A stretch of DNA of 64,000 bases from Chitinophaga alhagiae (GTDB lineage: Bacteria; Bacteroidota; Bacteroidia; Chitinophagales; Chitinophagaceae), in NCBI RefSeq assembly GCF_003568665.1, contig NZ_QXMH01000003.1, forward strand, positions 124,001-188,000. The letters are read 5' to 3'. Both the position numbers and the translations under genes were made by a program. This document shows positions 46,685-55,984 of this stretch, in pieces. A model generated the notes under the pieces. The model was not told the origin of the DNA. It ran no database searches and saw nothing but the letters and a program-made list of their open reading frames with translations. Numbering within the stretch: position 1 is the first letter of the stretch; the number at the start of each line of letters is the position of its first letter.

Positions 46685-46917
46685 CTAAGCGCTAATGTCA
46701 AGTTTATAACCTTTGCCACGAATAACAACAATTTTGCTATTCGGATCGAGGTGCAGTTTTTTCTGATTTTTGATATTAACATGGGGTGTATCCTTACGAT
46801 GGGAGCACCATTATCAGCTTTAACGATAAATAATACTAACACCCCAAATAAAGCGGCAAACAACAAGACAAGGCAGCTGTCAGATAGTAACCTATTACCT
46901 GTCATCCCGACCTTCAC
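46685..46917 (-). pseudogene. Decayed small membrane-protein gene
   Basis: A leftward frame starting near 46905 encodes a transmembrane stretch (SDSCLVLLFAALFGVLVLF) and continues to GAPIVR; reading then makes sense only in another frame, KDTPHVNIKNQKKLHLDPNS, ending KGYKLDIS before a TAG at 46685. Past that stop the sense continues for a few codons. A frameshift plus a nonsense change suggests a dead gene. The tail resembles a winged-helix end (VVIRGKGYKL), but this is weak. Confidence 0.4.
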
Positions 46918-46947
46918 AAAATCCCATGCAATTGTGTTGTATTGCGC

Positions 46948-47646
46948 TCAACAGATCATCAACAGCCTGCTCTCCCCGGGATTTTCCTTTGGCGCACGAT
47001 GAAGACAGGGAGGTACCTGACTTTCAGGATGGTCAACCGCCAACCTCCACAGGTTGCCAAGGCCTAGGCTTATAGTACATGCACCAGGCTTGGGTTGATA
47101 ATGCAGATCAAAGAAATGTTCACTCAAAAATGATTCAAAGCCTTCATCTGCTCCATGATATAGCTTTTTGAGCTCATCCCGTATTTCCGGAATAAGCACT
47201 TTCTTCTGGCCTTGTGAATTGGGCAGTATTTCACTGGGTTCACCGTAGTAGGTACATAAAAAAGTATCGGTTGGTATGGGAGAACGGTCTACATGGAAGG
47301 AGTAAACATCTGTTGAAAAAAACGGGTAGGTGTCATCCCGATCATAGCATTTGATCACGTTAAGGCTGGGCAATGCGCCATGCGCTTTCAATAACTTCCA
47401 GTCCTTTAAAAGAATCTCCCGGGCAAGTTGCCCCTGTTCGCTCAATTGAAGTCCGCAAAGTTCCTCCTGTTCTATTTCCGTTATGTTCCCGCTGATCGCT
47501 ACATTTTTAACGATCTCGGAAAAATCACCTATCAGTTTACGGGTCCAGCAAATTGCATTGATCGCTCCATTGAATGATGTAGAAACAAGGTCCTGAAAAT
47601 TCGTGACATATTGAATTTGGCCTTCTACATGAGATAAATCTACCAT
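46948..47646 (-). CDS. DUF1826-like protein
   Basis: A 232-residue protein. The segments FHVDRSPIPTDTFLCTYYGEPSEILPN (in two parts) and C-terminal LHRAPKENPGESRLLMIC match the pattern I associate with DUF1826: an H-x-D, a TY-G-P-type strand, and a late H-R-x-P...R-LL. The arrangement hints at an iron/2-oxoglutarate-like fold, but no function is established. It lies between the two tRNA scars, so it is cargo of the outer insert. Confidence 0.6.
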   Translation of the reverse strand: MVDLSHVEGQIQYVTNFQDLVSTSFNGAINAICWTRKLIGDFSEIVKNVAISGNITEIEQEELCGLQLSEQGQLAREILLKDWKLLKAHGALPSLNVIKCYDRDDTYPFFSTDVYSFHVDRSPIPTDTFLCTYYGEPSEILPNSQGQKKVLIPEIRDELKKLYHGADEGFESFLSEHFFDLHYQPKPGACTISLGLGNLWRLAVDHPESQVPPCLHRAPKENPGESRLLMIC

Positions 47647-47739
47647 ATTGCTGATATAAATAAGCTTTTCTTCGACAACGAAGTACTGCTATTTTGGTCA
47701 AAACTGAAACTTTTCAAAAGTAGTCAGCTTTTCGATGAA

Positions 47740-47806
47740 CTGGTGAGAACCTGGTCATCCCGACCAGAAGAAATAAAGCTCACGCAACTACGTGGGCTTT
47801 TTCTTT
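47740..47806 (+). other. Outer tRNA 3'-end scar with terminator
   Basis: Bases 47740-47763 match the last 24 bases of tRNA-Pro (33867-33890) at 19 of 24 positions, including an exact GTCATCCCGA at the end. A terminator hairpin follows (47775-47784 with 47791-47800, then TTCTTT). It fits a right attachment scar of the whole island. Caution: part of it (CTGGTC...GACCAG) is itself palindromic. The rest of the 47647-47958 gap shows nothing else. Confidence 0.55.
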
Positions 47807-47958
47807 GGCACTAATGGAAGCAAGCAGGCTTGGTGCCCCTCACTGATCCCCCATGACAGATATACCACAGCAGTTTTCCAGATTTGAACAGAATCAAGCT
47901 ATTGATTGTTACTTTGACAAAGGCCGGAAGAAACAAAAGAACTGATAAAGCATGTACT

Positions 47959-48534
47959 ATGACCATAAAAAAAGCTTCGGCACCCCATCAGGCCGGCGCC
48001 ATTGGCGTATTAACGCTGGCATTCAGTGTTGATCCGATGGCCCGGTGGTCTTTGCCGGACCCGGAAAGCTATCTAGCAATTTTCCCTTCTATTGTGAAGG
48101 CTTTCGGTGGAAGCGCGTTCGGGAAGGGAACGGCTTATATTGCCAATGACTTCGCCGGTGCTGCCCTATGGTTGCCGCCCGGTGTCAGGTCCGATGAAGA
48201 ATCCCTAAAAAGACTGTTCGACGAGAACACTCCCGGCGCCATAAAAGAGGATATGCAGCGCATTTTTGAGCGAATGGAAAAATTTCATCCAACCGGGCCG
48301 CACTGGTACTTGCCGATGATAGGCGTAGACCCGGTATATCAGGGTGTGGGCGTAGGCTCCGCATTGATGACGGAAGCGCTCAAGGCCGTTGACCGTGACG
48401 GCGCAATCGCCTATCTCGAATCTTCAAATCCCGGGAACATTTCGCTATATCAGCGTCACGGTTTCGAGGTTATTGGCGAAATTCAATCTGGCAGCTCACC
48501 TGTTTTACGCCCTATGTTGAGAAGAGCGCAATGA
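47959..48534 (+). CDS. GNAT-family N-acetyltransferase
   Basis: A 191-residue acetyltransferase. The acetyl-CoA loop is VDPVYQGVGVGSALM (about 127-141) and the C-terminal strand region LYQRHGFEVIGEIQ is typical. The start is the ATG at 47959, which gives TIKKASAPHQAGAIGVL; a longer frame from 47884 adds an unlikely basic extension. The substrate is unknown. It is the first gene to the right of the island and has host-like base composition, with a terminator after it. Confidence 0.88.
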   Translation: MTIKKASAPHQAGAIGVLTLAFSVDPMARWSLPDPESYLAIFPSIVKAFGGSAFGKGTAYIANDFAGAALWLPPGVRSDEESLKRLFDENTPGAIKEDMQRIFERMEKFHPTGPHWYLPMIGVDPVYQGVGVGSALMTEALKAVDRDGAIAYLESSNPGNISLYQRHGFEVIGEIQSGSSPVLRPMLRRAQ

Positions 48535-48569
48535 AGTAACTATGCGGTCATCCCCGCAAATCAGGTATA

Positions 48570-48605
48570 AAAAACGCCCAGGTTGTTGCCTGGGCGTTTT
48601 TCTTT
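48570..48605. terminator. Terminator between convergent genes
   Basis: A perfect hairpin AAAAACGCCCAGG / CCTGGGCGTTTTT with a six-base loop, flanked by A's and T's. It serves the GNAT gene and the leftward oxidoreductase gene ending at 48632. Confidence 0.9.
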
Positions 48606-48631
48606 ATAAAAGTTGCTTAAAAAATCTATCC

Positions 48632-49972
48632 CTAAAAATTCCGGTACTCGCCTGACAGGTACTTATTCGCCTCCTCTTCCTTGAAACGGGCATTCTTGCC
48701 ATCCCAGTTCAGCGTTTGATTGGGGAATCGCGCCGCGATCACACCCAGCAAAATCACTTCCGTGAGCTTCGCCGCATAAGAGAAAGGCGCGCTGCATTTC
48801 GATTTGCCGAGACAGGCGTCCACAAATTCATGATAATGCTTGTCCCCTTCAATATCATAGCTCACAGTGGGTTTGCCCGCTGCTCCGCTGGGGTCAAATT
48901 TATTCAGATCGATCTTTTCGTATTTATTGTTGACGATCAATTTAGGCAACTGCATGAAATGGGGCAACAACAACCGCTGGCCATTTTCTCCAATGAACAT
49001 GGCGCCCTGGTCAGGCAGCGTTTCCCCGCCGGGCAGTGCAAGCTCGTCCTGCAACTCCGGTGCGCCTTTGCCATCGTACCAAACCCACTCCAGCGTTTTG
49101 GCGGTATATTTTGTACCGGGGAAAACGTACGTTACATGGTTCTTTTCGGCATGCCCAAAATCGTTAGGCTGGCGGCATTCATTTTTTACGGTTAAAGGAA
49201 CGCCTAACTTCAGTGCGTTGTACGGGGTATCGAAGATGTGAACGCCCATGTCACCTAAAGTACCGCAGCCGTAGTCAATACACCTGCGCCAGTTGCCCGG
49301 GTGATAGAAACCTTTTTTATACGGCCTTTCTTTTGCAGTGCCCAGCCACAGGTTCCAGTCCAGTCCTTCCGGTACCGGATCACTCCCTTCGGGTACCGGC
49401 CCATCATAGCCCCACACCTTGGGCGACCAGGCTATTACTTTCTTCACCTTGCCGATAATCCCTTTTTGAATGAGAATAGTAGCCAGCTTGTAATCATAGA
49501 AAGAGTGTACCTGGATGCCCATTTGCGTAACGAGTTTCTTATCGGCAGCTACGGCCTCCATTTTACGGGACTCTGAAATGTAGTGGGTCAACGGCTTCTG
49601 GCAATACACATTTTTATTCATCTCCATGGCCATCAGCGAAACAGGCGCATGCGCGTGATCAGGTGTTGACACAACAACCGCGTCGATCTCCCCGCCCATG
49701 CTTTTAAACATTTCCCTGTAGTCTGCAAAGATCTTGGCATTAGGGTACTTTGCCTTTACGGCGGTGATCTTGCTCAGGTCAACATCACAAAGCGCCACCA
49801 CGTCTACAGACGGGTGAGAAGATATGCTCTTCAGATCGCTCACACCCATCATACCCAGCCCTACCTGGGCTATCCTTAATTTCTTATCAGAGCCGAACGC
49901 CATTGAGCGGAGCGGCAGAAAGAAAGCCAGACTTCCGGCTGCGGTGTTTTTAAGGAAACTTCGTCTATTCAT
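48632..49972 (-). CDS. Tat-exported Gfo/Idh/MocA oxidoreductase
   Basis: A 446-residue NAD(P)-dependent oxidoreductase. The N-terminus MNRRSFLKNTAAGSLAFF carries a twin-arginine export motif. The Rossmann fold starts IAQVGLGMMGVSDLK, and EMNKNVYCQKPLTH is the EKP-like catalytic lysine motif of this family. Exported members act on sugars in Bacteroidota glycan loci. The start at 49972 is chosen for the Tat signal; an upstream extension overlaps the next gene. It lies 83 bp downstream of the glycoside-hydrolase-like gene. Confidence 0.9.
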   Translation of the reverse strand: MNRRSFLKNTAAGSLAFFLPLRSMAFGSDKKLRIAQVGLGMMGVSDLKSISSHPSVDVVALCDVDLSKITAVKAKYPNAKIFADYREMFKSMGGEIDAVVVSTPDHAHAPVSLMAMEMNKNVYCQKPLTHYISESRKMEAVAADKKLVTQMGIQVHSFYDYKLATILIQKGIIGKVKKVIAWSPKVWGYDGPVPEGSDPVPEGLDWNLWLGTAKERPYKKGFYHPGNWRRCIDYGCGTLGDMGVHIFDTPYNALKLGVPLTVKNECRQPNDFGHAEKNHVTYVFPGTKYTAKTLEWVWYDGKGAPELQDELALPGGETLPDQGAMFIGENGQRLLLPHFMQLPKLIVNNKYEKIDLNKFDPSGAAGKPTVSYDIEGDKHYHEFVDACLGKSKCSAPFSYAAKLTEVILLGVIAARFPNQTLNWDGKNARFKEEEANKYLSGEYRNF

Positions 49973-50055
49973 TTGTTTGGTTTTTTTTCGGTTCTGGCGG
50001 TCCTCCAAATATAGTAAAGTAGAAAGAAAAAACACTATTATCCTCCACAAAAGGC

Positions 50056-51882
50056 TCAAAGCCTGAAAACACCCCTATACCGAAACCGCCCGTTCGGCGC
50101 CGCGTCTCCCTTATCCAGCCAGTGCATCGGCTCCCCGTCTGCCGGCACATTGTCGCACCACTTGAAATCAAGGGTAAAGCTGCCTCCTGAAATATTCAAC
50201 AGCTTTTTGGGGACCTGCAGTTCCAGCTCATTCCCTTTCATCCGGTAAGGAATAGCGCCGATCTGCTCCCAGTTCCACCCACCTTTACACCGCGCAATGG
50301 AAAACTGCTGCGGCGCAGCACTAACCCCCAGCGCAAACTGAAAACCTTCCCATTCCGGCCCGTTGCCAACGCCTATATACAACCGCATCCAACCGGGATC
50401 TGGCGCTGTAAGCGGCGCGGCAGTCCGCACATAGAACGACACAAACTCCTCATCACTTGCCACCTTTGCCAGCACAATATCATTACGGCCAGTGTTGTTC
50501 ACATATTCTTTGATCCGCCCCCATCCCGGGTGCTTGCGGTGGAAGGTATCCCCTTCATCGTCTTTAAACTCCGGTGTCACCGGCCGCCAGTCGGAAAAAT
50601 TGCCATCAATGGCAATATCAAAACGTTTGTTTGATACGGGTAAACGGCGCGCCCCTTTATACCGCCGGATGTTGTCCACCAGCTGGTAATAGTAGTTATC
50701 CTGCAATGCACCTTTAACCGGCTCCCCGTCACGGCTGTATTCTTCGTTGTATTGGTCCACAAAAAAGGTATCGCCCTTCTTCCGGGGTTTCCCGATAAAT
50801 TCCTTCGGCCCTTCGCCGTTGAAGCGCATGGCCACCCATTCGTTCCAGCCTGTTACGAACACAAATTCAGGGTCTGTTTCCAGGGCGCGCTTCCACTGCT
50901 CGGCAAAGTAGAGCCCTTCTGCGGAACGTTGCGCTTCCGGCTGCCGGCCGTTGTGGAAGCTGCGGCCGATGTTGGACACCGGGTGTTCTGCCATGGCCAC
51001 GCTGATCTGCTCCGGCTGGTTGGGGAATTCATGCCAGCCATAGTTCTGCGGGGTATGGTCCAGCCAGGGCCATTTATCTTTCCCGTTCCCGAACCACTCC
51101 TGCCCGGTGCTCCAGGCCCAGGAACGGCGGATGGTGAAGAAAGCACGGGTCTCCGCCGTGGCCGCATCTTCCGGACAAAGCAGCAATGGCCTGCCCTTCC
51201 AGTAAAACCAGAGGCCGCGGAACTTGCCGGGCTTGTAAATGCTGTCATACAGCCGTTGCACGGTCTTTTCCGGGGCGGTATTCACTATAAAACTTAAGGC
51301 GGGCGTGCTCTTGCCCTCCTTTCGCATAGCCAGGAAGGTGTTGGCCAGTTTGGTTACCTGCGGCAGGTAGATAAAGGCATTGGTCACATCCAGTACCAGC
51401 ACATCAACGCCTGCGTCTGACAGCATCTGGGCGTGTTTACGGATGATCCATTCATCTGTGGGGAGATAATAACCAAAGTAGGGCTCACTCCAGTAGTGCC
51501 AGGCCAGATGAGGGCCCCAGCGGGGATGATCGGGGTTAGCGGCGAGTATCTTCGTATTATCGTAGGGGCTTATAGTATCTGCGGGCAACTTGTCCATTAC
51601 GCCCTCACCAGCGGCGGTACTGTCTGTATGGCGGTCATAGCCATGCGCGCCGTGCCATATAAAGTAAAAGATGCCCACATACCGGTGCTTGCGGATGGCG
51701 CCATTTTGTGTTCCGGTAACAAGGCTTCTGTTCAGGCCATCTACGGCCACCCACGTATCCGCACCGGATGAAGACACCAGTTGCCGCGTAGTGGCAGGGC
51801 CCGGGCTTTGTTGCGCCCGGGCCCCTTCCACTGAAAATATCAGAACAAACAGGGTAACATATTGTAGTGTATTGCTTGTCAT
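50056..51882 (-). CDS. Secreted GH99/GH71-like glycoside hydrolase
   Basis: A 608-residue exported protein (signal MTSNTLQYVTLFVLIF then GARAQQ). The barrel region (about 45-400) contains RKHRYVGIFYFIWHGAHG, DAGVDVLVLDVTNAFIY and EFVFVTGWNEWVAMRF, a pattern like GH99/GH71-related alpha-glycan hydrolases. A C-terminal beta-sandwich (about 430-608; FDIAIDGNFSDWRPVTP) resembles a carbohydrate-binding DOMON/CBM9-like domain. The start at 51882 gives the signal peptide. Family assignment is tentative. Confidence 0.7.
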   Translation of the reverse strand: MTSNTLQYVTLFVLIFSVEGARAQQSPGPATTRQLVSSSGADTWVAVDGLNRSLVTGTQNGAIRKHRYVGIFYFIWHGAHGYDRHTDSTAAGEGVMDKLPADTISPYDNTKILAANPDHPRWGPHLAWHYWSEPYFGYYLPTDEWIIRKHAQMLSDAGVDVLVLDVTNAFIYLPQVTKLANTFLAMRKEGKSTPALSFIVNTAPEKTVQRLYDSIYKPGKFRGLWFYWKGRPLLLCPEDAATAETRAFFTIRRSWAWSTGQEWFGNGKDKWPWLDHTPQNYGWHEFPNQPEQISVAMAEHPVSNIGRSFHNGRQPEAQRSAEGLYFAEQWKRALETDPEFVFVTGWNEWVAMRFNGEGPKEFIGKPRKKGDTFFVDQYNEEYSRDGEPVKGALQDNYYYQLVDNIRRYKGARRLPVSNKRFDIAIDGNFSDWRPVTPEFKDDEGDTFHRKHPGWGRIKEYVNNTGRNDIVLAKVASDEEFVSFYVRTAAPLTAPDPGWMRLYIGVGNGPEWEGFQFALGVSAAPQQFSIARCKGGWNWEQIGAIPYRMKGNELELQVPKKLLNISGGSFTLDFKWCDNVPADGEPMHWLDKGDAAPNGRFRYRGVFRL

Positions 51883-51953
51883 AGCGCGTAATAACAACAA
51901 GTTACCACTCGCCAGAGAAAAATGCATCCTGTACCTACCTGAAGCGGCATTGT

Positions 51954-53213
51954 TTATGACGCCGCCCACTGCATCAGCAACCCGCAGAGGTACCCGCCGT
52001 AGTTGCCGAACACATACCCCAGCACCGCCAGCAGCACGCCCACCGGGGCCAATGCCGGGTGAAAGGCGGAGGCAATGAGGGAGGCCTGCACCGCGCCGCC
52101 CAGGTTGGCTTCACCCGCCACCGCAAAGAAAAAGTACGGTGCGCGGATCAGGCGGCCGGCAATCACCATGGCCAGGATGTGGAACATCAGCCAGATGAGG
52201 CCTACCAGCAGCAGCCCGTAATTCTCCACCACACTTACAATGTCCATTTGCATGCCCACTGCCGTAATGAAAAGATACAGGAAAACGTTGCCGGTACGCG
52301 AGGCGCCGGCGCCTTCCAGCCGCCGCAGGGGCGTAAACGAGAGTATTACGCCCAGCGTGGTGCATATGATCACCACCCAGAAGAACGAAGACGTAAGGCT
52401 GAACCTTTCCAGCACCGGGAAGTTTTGCTGTATGTAGGATACCAGCGGGTCGGCAAATAAATACGCCACGCCGCAGCCGCCAAAAGCTACTGCCAGTATC
52501 AGCAAAACGTCTGTTAATGCAGGTATTTTGGCGGTAGATAACTGGTAGGCTTCTATTTTTTCGCGTACCTCGTCCACATCCCGGTCATCTGCCCTGAAAA
52601 AACGGTTCAGCTGCCGGTTCTTCCCTACCCCGTACAACAGGATGGCCAGCCAGAGGTTGGCCACAATGGTATCGAGGATCACCATGGAAGAGAACAGCTG
52701 CGGGCTGGGCTTGAACACTTCGCTCAGTGCCGCCAGGTTGGCGCTGCCGCCTATCCAGCTGCCGGAAACGCAGGCCAGGCCGCGCCAAACGGCATCTTCG
52801 CCGGTGCCGCCTACCAGGGAGGGCGCAAACTGTTTTACGATCAGGATGGTGAGCGGCCCGCCAATGATCACGCCTACGGCGCCGGCCAGGAACATGGTGC
52901 CGGCTTTTTTGCGCAGCTTCCACAGCTCCCGCACGTCTACGCTCAGCGTAAACAGTACCAGGCCCGCGGGCAACAGGTATTTGGAAATGATCTCGTACAC
53001 CCGGGAGCTTTCTCCGTTGATCACATTGGTGGTGTTCAGGATGCCGGGCAGAAAATACATGACCAGCAGCGGCGGACAGAAAAAATAGAATTTCTTCAGG
53101 AACCTGTTAGATGACGTGGAGGTGAGCTGCACCACGGCGGCAATTAGAACAAGCAACCCGAATACAACTACATCTTGCGTGATCAGCGGGGTGCGGGTGG
53201 TTAATACATCCAT
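51954..53213 (-). CDS. DUF819 family membrane protein
   Basis: A 419-residue protein with about ten hydrophobic helices. The DUF819 signature is visible as CVSGSWIGGSANLAALSEVF and a late GEANLGGAVQASLIASAFHP. The family resembles secondary transporters and often sits beside dipeptide epimerase genes, as here (13 bp downstream). A dipeptide or amino-acid permease role is therefore plausible but not proven. Confidence 0.88.
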   Translation of the reverse strand: MDVLTTRTPLITQDVVVFGLLVLIAAVVQLTSTSSNRFLKKFYFFCPPLLVMYFLPGILNTTNVINGESSRVYEIISKYLLPAGLVLFTLSVDVRELWKLRKKAGTMFLAGAVGVIIGGPLTILIVKQFAPSLVGGTGEDAVWRGLACVSGSWIGGSANLAALSEVFKPSPQLFSSMVILDTIVANLWLAILLYGVGKNRQLNRFFRADDRDVDEVREKIEAYQLSTAKIPALTDVLLILAVAFGGCGVAYLFADPLVSYIQQNFPVLERFSLTSSFFWVVIICTTLGVILSFTPLRRLEGAGASRTGNVFLYLFITAVGMQMDIVSVVENYGLLLVGLIWLMFHILAMVIAGRLIRAPYFFFAVAGEANLGGAVQASLIASAFHPALAPVGVLLAVLGYVFGNYGGYLCGLLMQWAAS

Positions 53214-53226
53214 AATGACCTGACTC

Positions 53227-54246
53227 CTATTTTTTACGCAGGCCCAGGCCCGGTTGGTCTGATAAAATAATTCTTCCTTCTTTCAAGATCGGGTCTTCGT
53301 AAGGGTTGTTGGCCATCAGCCAGCTGCTGTCAAGGTCTACCCAGTCGCACAGCGGGGCAATGGCGGCGGCGCCCAGTATGGCCACGGAAGATTCTCCCAT
53401 GCAGCCGATCATTACCTTCAGGCCCAGCGAGCGTGCTTTCTGAAGGATCTTGTACCCTTCCAGCATGCCGGTGCATTTAGACATTTTGATATTGATGCCA
53501 TGGTATACGCCTTTGGCCTTTTCCACGTCCGCCAGGCGTTGTACGGCCTCGTCTGCCACCACGGGCAGCGGGCTGTGCTCGGTAACCCAGGCATTATCGT
53601 CCCGGCGGTCTGCGGCCATGGGTTGTTCAATAAAGATGGTATTGCGTTCTTTCAGCCAGTGGATCATATCCAGCGCTTCCTGGCGGTCCGTCCAGCCCTG
53701 GTTGGCATCTACGGTAAGCGGCTGGTCTGATTCGGAGCGGATGGCTTCTATGATCTCCCTGTCCCGCTCGCCGCCCAGTTTGATCTTCAGCAGCTTGAAG
53801 TCTGTGGCCTCGCGTACCTTTTTCCGGATCATGGCCGGCTCGTCCATGCCAATGGTGAAAGAAGTGATAGGCATGGTAGCAGGGTTGGCGCCAAACAGCT
53901 TGTAGCAGGGCTGGCCTGACATTTTCCCGTAAAGGTCATTGAGGGCAATGTCAATACCTCCTTTTGCCGCGGTGAGGCCGGGCCTTTTCTGGTCTACAAA
54001 GTCCATAATGGCCTGGCGGTTGTCCATATTCGGGAACTTTTCAAAATCGGGCGCCAGGGAGGTGTAGAAAGCTACCACATCATCTACCGTTTCATTAAAA
54101 TAATATCCCGGGCTGGCCTCACCGGTACCGGTGTACCCGCCGTGCTCAATTGTTACATAAATAACGGTTTGGGAAAGCATGGTATGACCCGAAATAGTGA
54201 ACGGGTATTTTTTCTTTAGTTCGAATTTTTCAAAGCTGAGTTTCAT
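53227..54246 (-). CDS. Dipeptide epimerase (enolase superfamily)
   Basis: A 339-residue enolase-superfamily enzyme of the Ala-D/L-Glu epimerase group. The catalytic lysine pair is in KLLKIKLGG, metal ligands are Asp in VDANQGW, Glu in FIEQPM and Asp in VADEAV, and the second base is Lys in NIKMSKCTG. The C-terminal DLDSSWLMANNPY is typical of dipeptide epimerases. E. coli YcjG acts on L-Ala-D-Glu from murein. The start at 54246 (ATG) is preferred to a TTG six codons earlier. Confidence 0.9.
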   Translation of the reverse strand: MKLSFEKFELKKKYPFTISGHTMLSQTVIYVTIEHGGYTGTGEASPGYYFNETVDDVVAFYTSLAPDFEKFPNMDNRQAIMDFVDQKRPGLTAAKGGIDIALNDLYGKMSGQPCYKLFGANPATMPITSFTIGMDEPAMIRKKVREATDFKLLKIKLGGERDREIIEAIRSESDQPLTVDANQGWTDRQEALDMIHWLKERNTIFIEQPMAADRRDDNAWVTEHSPLPVVADEAVQRLADVEKAKGVYHGINIKMSKCTGMLEGYKILQKARSLGLKVMIGCMGESSVAILGAAAIAPLCDWVDLDSSWLMANNPYEDPILKEGRIILSDQPGLGLRKK

Positions 54247-54285
54247 TCGTATCTGTTTTTTCAATTGACTGTTGTAATGTGCGGA

Positions 54286-55983
54286 TCACCGCGCGCCCAG
54301 CTCCGCCAGGAAACGCGGCGTGCCGTTCTCTTTTGTTTTGTAGAAATAAATGCGGTTGGCCCTTGGCAGGCTGATAGACAAACGGGCCACCTTGCCGCCG
54401 CTCACCGTAAAATCATAGATGGCCCTGAGCCGGTGGTCAAAACCTTTGTAACCCACGTGCGTGCCGTTGTTGTAAACCGGCTCCAGCAGTACTGAGTCCG
54501 AGGGTGCGCGGTGCATCATCAGCGCTTTGCCATGTGGCTGAAGATAGATGGTCACATCACAGTCCTCACTATGGTAAGCTCCCGCCAGTTGCTGCTGCAA
54601 GGCGGGTGAAATGGTGCGGAACGTTACTTTCGTATACGCTGTGGCAGTGCCGCCCCGGGTGATCGTGAGCGACCCTCCTTTTTCAGCAAACTGATAGATC
54701 GCCTTGTCATACAGGAACCGGCCGCCCGGAAGGGCGTGCAGCGGCGCGCGGTATTGCAGCAGGCGGTTGTTGCGGACAAAGAACTGCAGTACGTCAGAAC
54801 TGTCTGTTGTGTTGATATAGTTGCCTGTTTTGCCCGCCAGGTCTGCCGGGCGCGTGGGGATGGTGTCTTTTTCGGTGTAAGGAAGCGGATCGGAGGTTTC
54901 GCGGTCAAACAGGATGCTGAATATTTCGTTATTCAGCTCCGTGGTGGAGATCTCCTGGTTGTTGCCTACATAGCTCACGGCATAATCCCCTTGCGGGTAG
55001 TATGTGGTGAGCGCGCGGAACGCCGCCAGAAAGCCCGAATGGCTGATCTGCGTAATGCCTTTGATGTGCTTTACGTACACGCCGCCGTTGGCGTAGTCGC
55101 AAGTGTCACCGTTGTTGAGCACGTAGCGTTCCAGCCGCATTGTAGTGAAGGGATCATCCGGGCCGAAGTGATGGTTGACATACAGCAGCCATTTCTGCAG
55201 GTCCCCGGCGGTGGTGATAAGCCCCGCCGCGCCGTAGCTTTCATCCATCACGGTACCGGCCCTGAACGTTTTCCCCTCCAGGTAATAACCGGTGGCCCTG
55301 CCGGGCGTTACCACCCTGAAGCCTTTCCGGAAGAACGAGTGCGTCATGCCGGCGGGCGCCAGCAGGCTGTCCTGCACAAACCGGGAGAAGGGCATGCCGG
55401 TGAGCTGTTCTACGAGCCTGGCGGCAAGGTCGTACCCCGCATTGGTGTAAGAGAAACGTTCGCCGGGCGTATAGTTGAGGTTAGCCTGCCGGAAGATGGT
55501 CTGCAGCGCAAAGGCCTGGTCCATTAAACGGTAGCCGGTGGGCCAGCTGGTGAGGTAGGTCACGTTCCGCCAGTCTTTAAGCCCGCTGGTGTGCGTAAGG
55601 CATTGCCGCACGGTAATAGTGCGGCCATAGTTTGGCAGCTGCGGGAAATATTTGCGTATATCATCTTCCAGTTGCAGCTTTCCCTGCCTTACCAGCAAGA
55701 GCAGCGCCGTGGCGGTGAACTGCTTGGAGACCGATGCGGCCTCGAACAGGGTGGTATCGGTAATAGGCAGTGGCTGCTCCAGGTTGGCAACGCCAAAAGC
55801 CTTGTGAAAGATGTGCTGCCCCTGGCGGCTGACAATGAGCACGCCGCCCGGTTCTTGGTTGCTATAGGATGCCACCAGCCGGTTGAGCCGCTGCACCACA
55901 CTGTCTTGCTGCTGCGCCCGCGCCTGGGAAAATGCCAGCGCGCCGGCCAGGCAGCATCCTATCCGGAGATATTTCAGGTTCAT
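54286..55983 (-). CDS. Exported serine hydrolase (beta-lactamase family)
   Basis: A 565-residue protein with signal peptide (CLAGALAFSQARAQ). The serine beta-lactamase/PBP fold has SVSK (84-87, nucleophile Ser84), the Tyr motif FSYTNAGYDL and a late HSGFLAAFR. A C-terminal domain of about 180 residues follows. Members hydrolyse D-amino-acid peptides, esters or beta-lactams; the extra domain suits a D-aminopeptidase- or esterase-like role. It lies 1-2 bp from the next paralogue, so they are one unit. Confidence 0.9.
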   Translation of the reverse strand: MNLKYLRIGCCLAGALAFSQARAQQQDSVVQRLNRLVASYSNQEPGGVLIVSRQGQHIFHKAFGVANLEQPLPITDTTLFEAASVSKQFTATALLLLVRQGKLQLEDDIRKYFPQLPNYGRTITVRQCLTHTSGLKDWRNVTYLTSWPTGYRLMDQAFALQTIFRQANLNYTPGERFSYTNAGYDLAARLVEQLTGMPFSRFVQDSLLAPAGMTHSFFRKGFRVVTPGRATGYYLEGKTFRAGTVMDESYGAAGLITTAGDLQKWLLYVNHHFGPDDPFTTMRLERYVLNNGDTCDYANGGVYVKHIKGITQISHSGFLAAFRALTTYYPQGDYAVSYVGNNQEISTTELNNEIFSILFDRETSDPLPYTEKDTIPTRPADLAGKTGNYINTTDSSDVLQFFVRNNRLLQYRAPLHALPGGRFLYDKAIYQFAEKGGSLTITRGGTATAYTKVTFRTISPALQQQLAGAYHSEDCDVTIYLQPHGKALMMHRAPSDSVLLEPVYNNGTHVGYKGFDHRLRAIYDFTVSGGKVARLSISLPRANRIYFYKTKENGTPRFLAELGAR

Positions 55984-55984
55984 A

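Larger units (their letters stand above)
33891..47763. mobile_element. Genomic island at tRNA-Pro carrying Gabija and Wadjet
   Basis: From the tRNA 3' end to the outer tRNA-like scar at 47740-47763 the DNA is clearly more AT-rich than the flanks (strongest at 35700-46600). It carries a serine recombinase, an XRE regulator, gajAB and jetABCD. An inner scar at 46590-46610 may be the true right end of the defence-bearing part, the outer 1.1 kb then being an older insert. Large serine recombinases do not usually target tRNA ends, so the enzyme that made the scars may have been lost. Boundaries are inferred. Confidence 0.75.
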
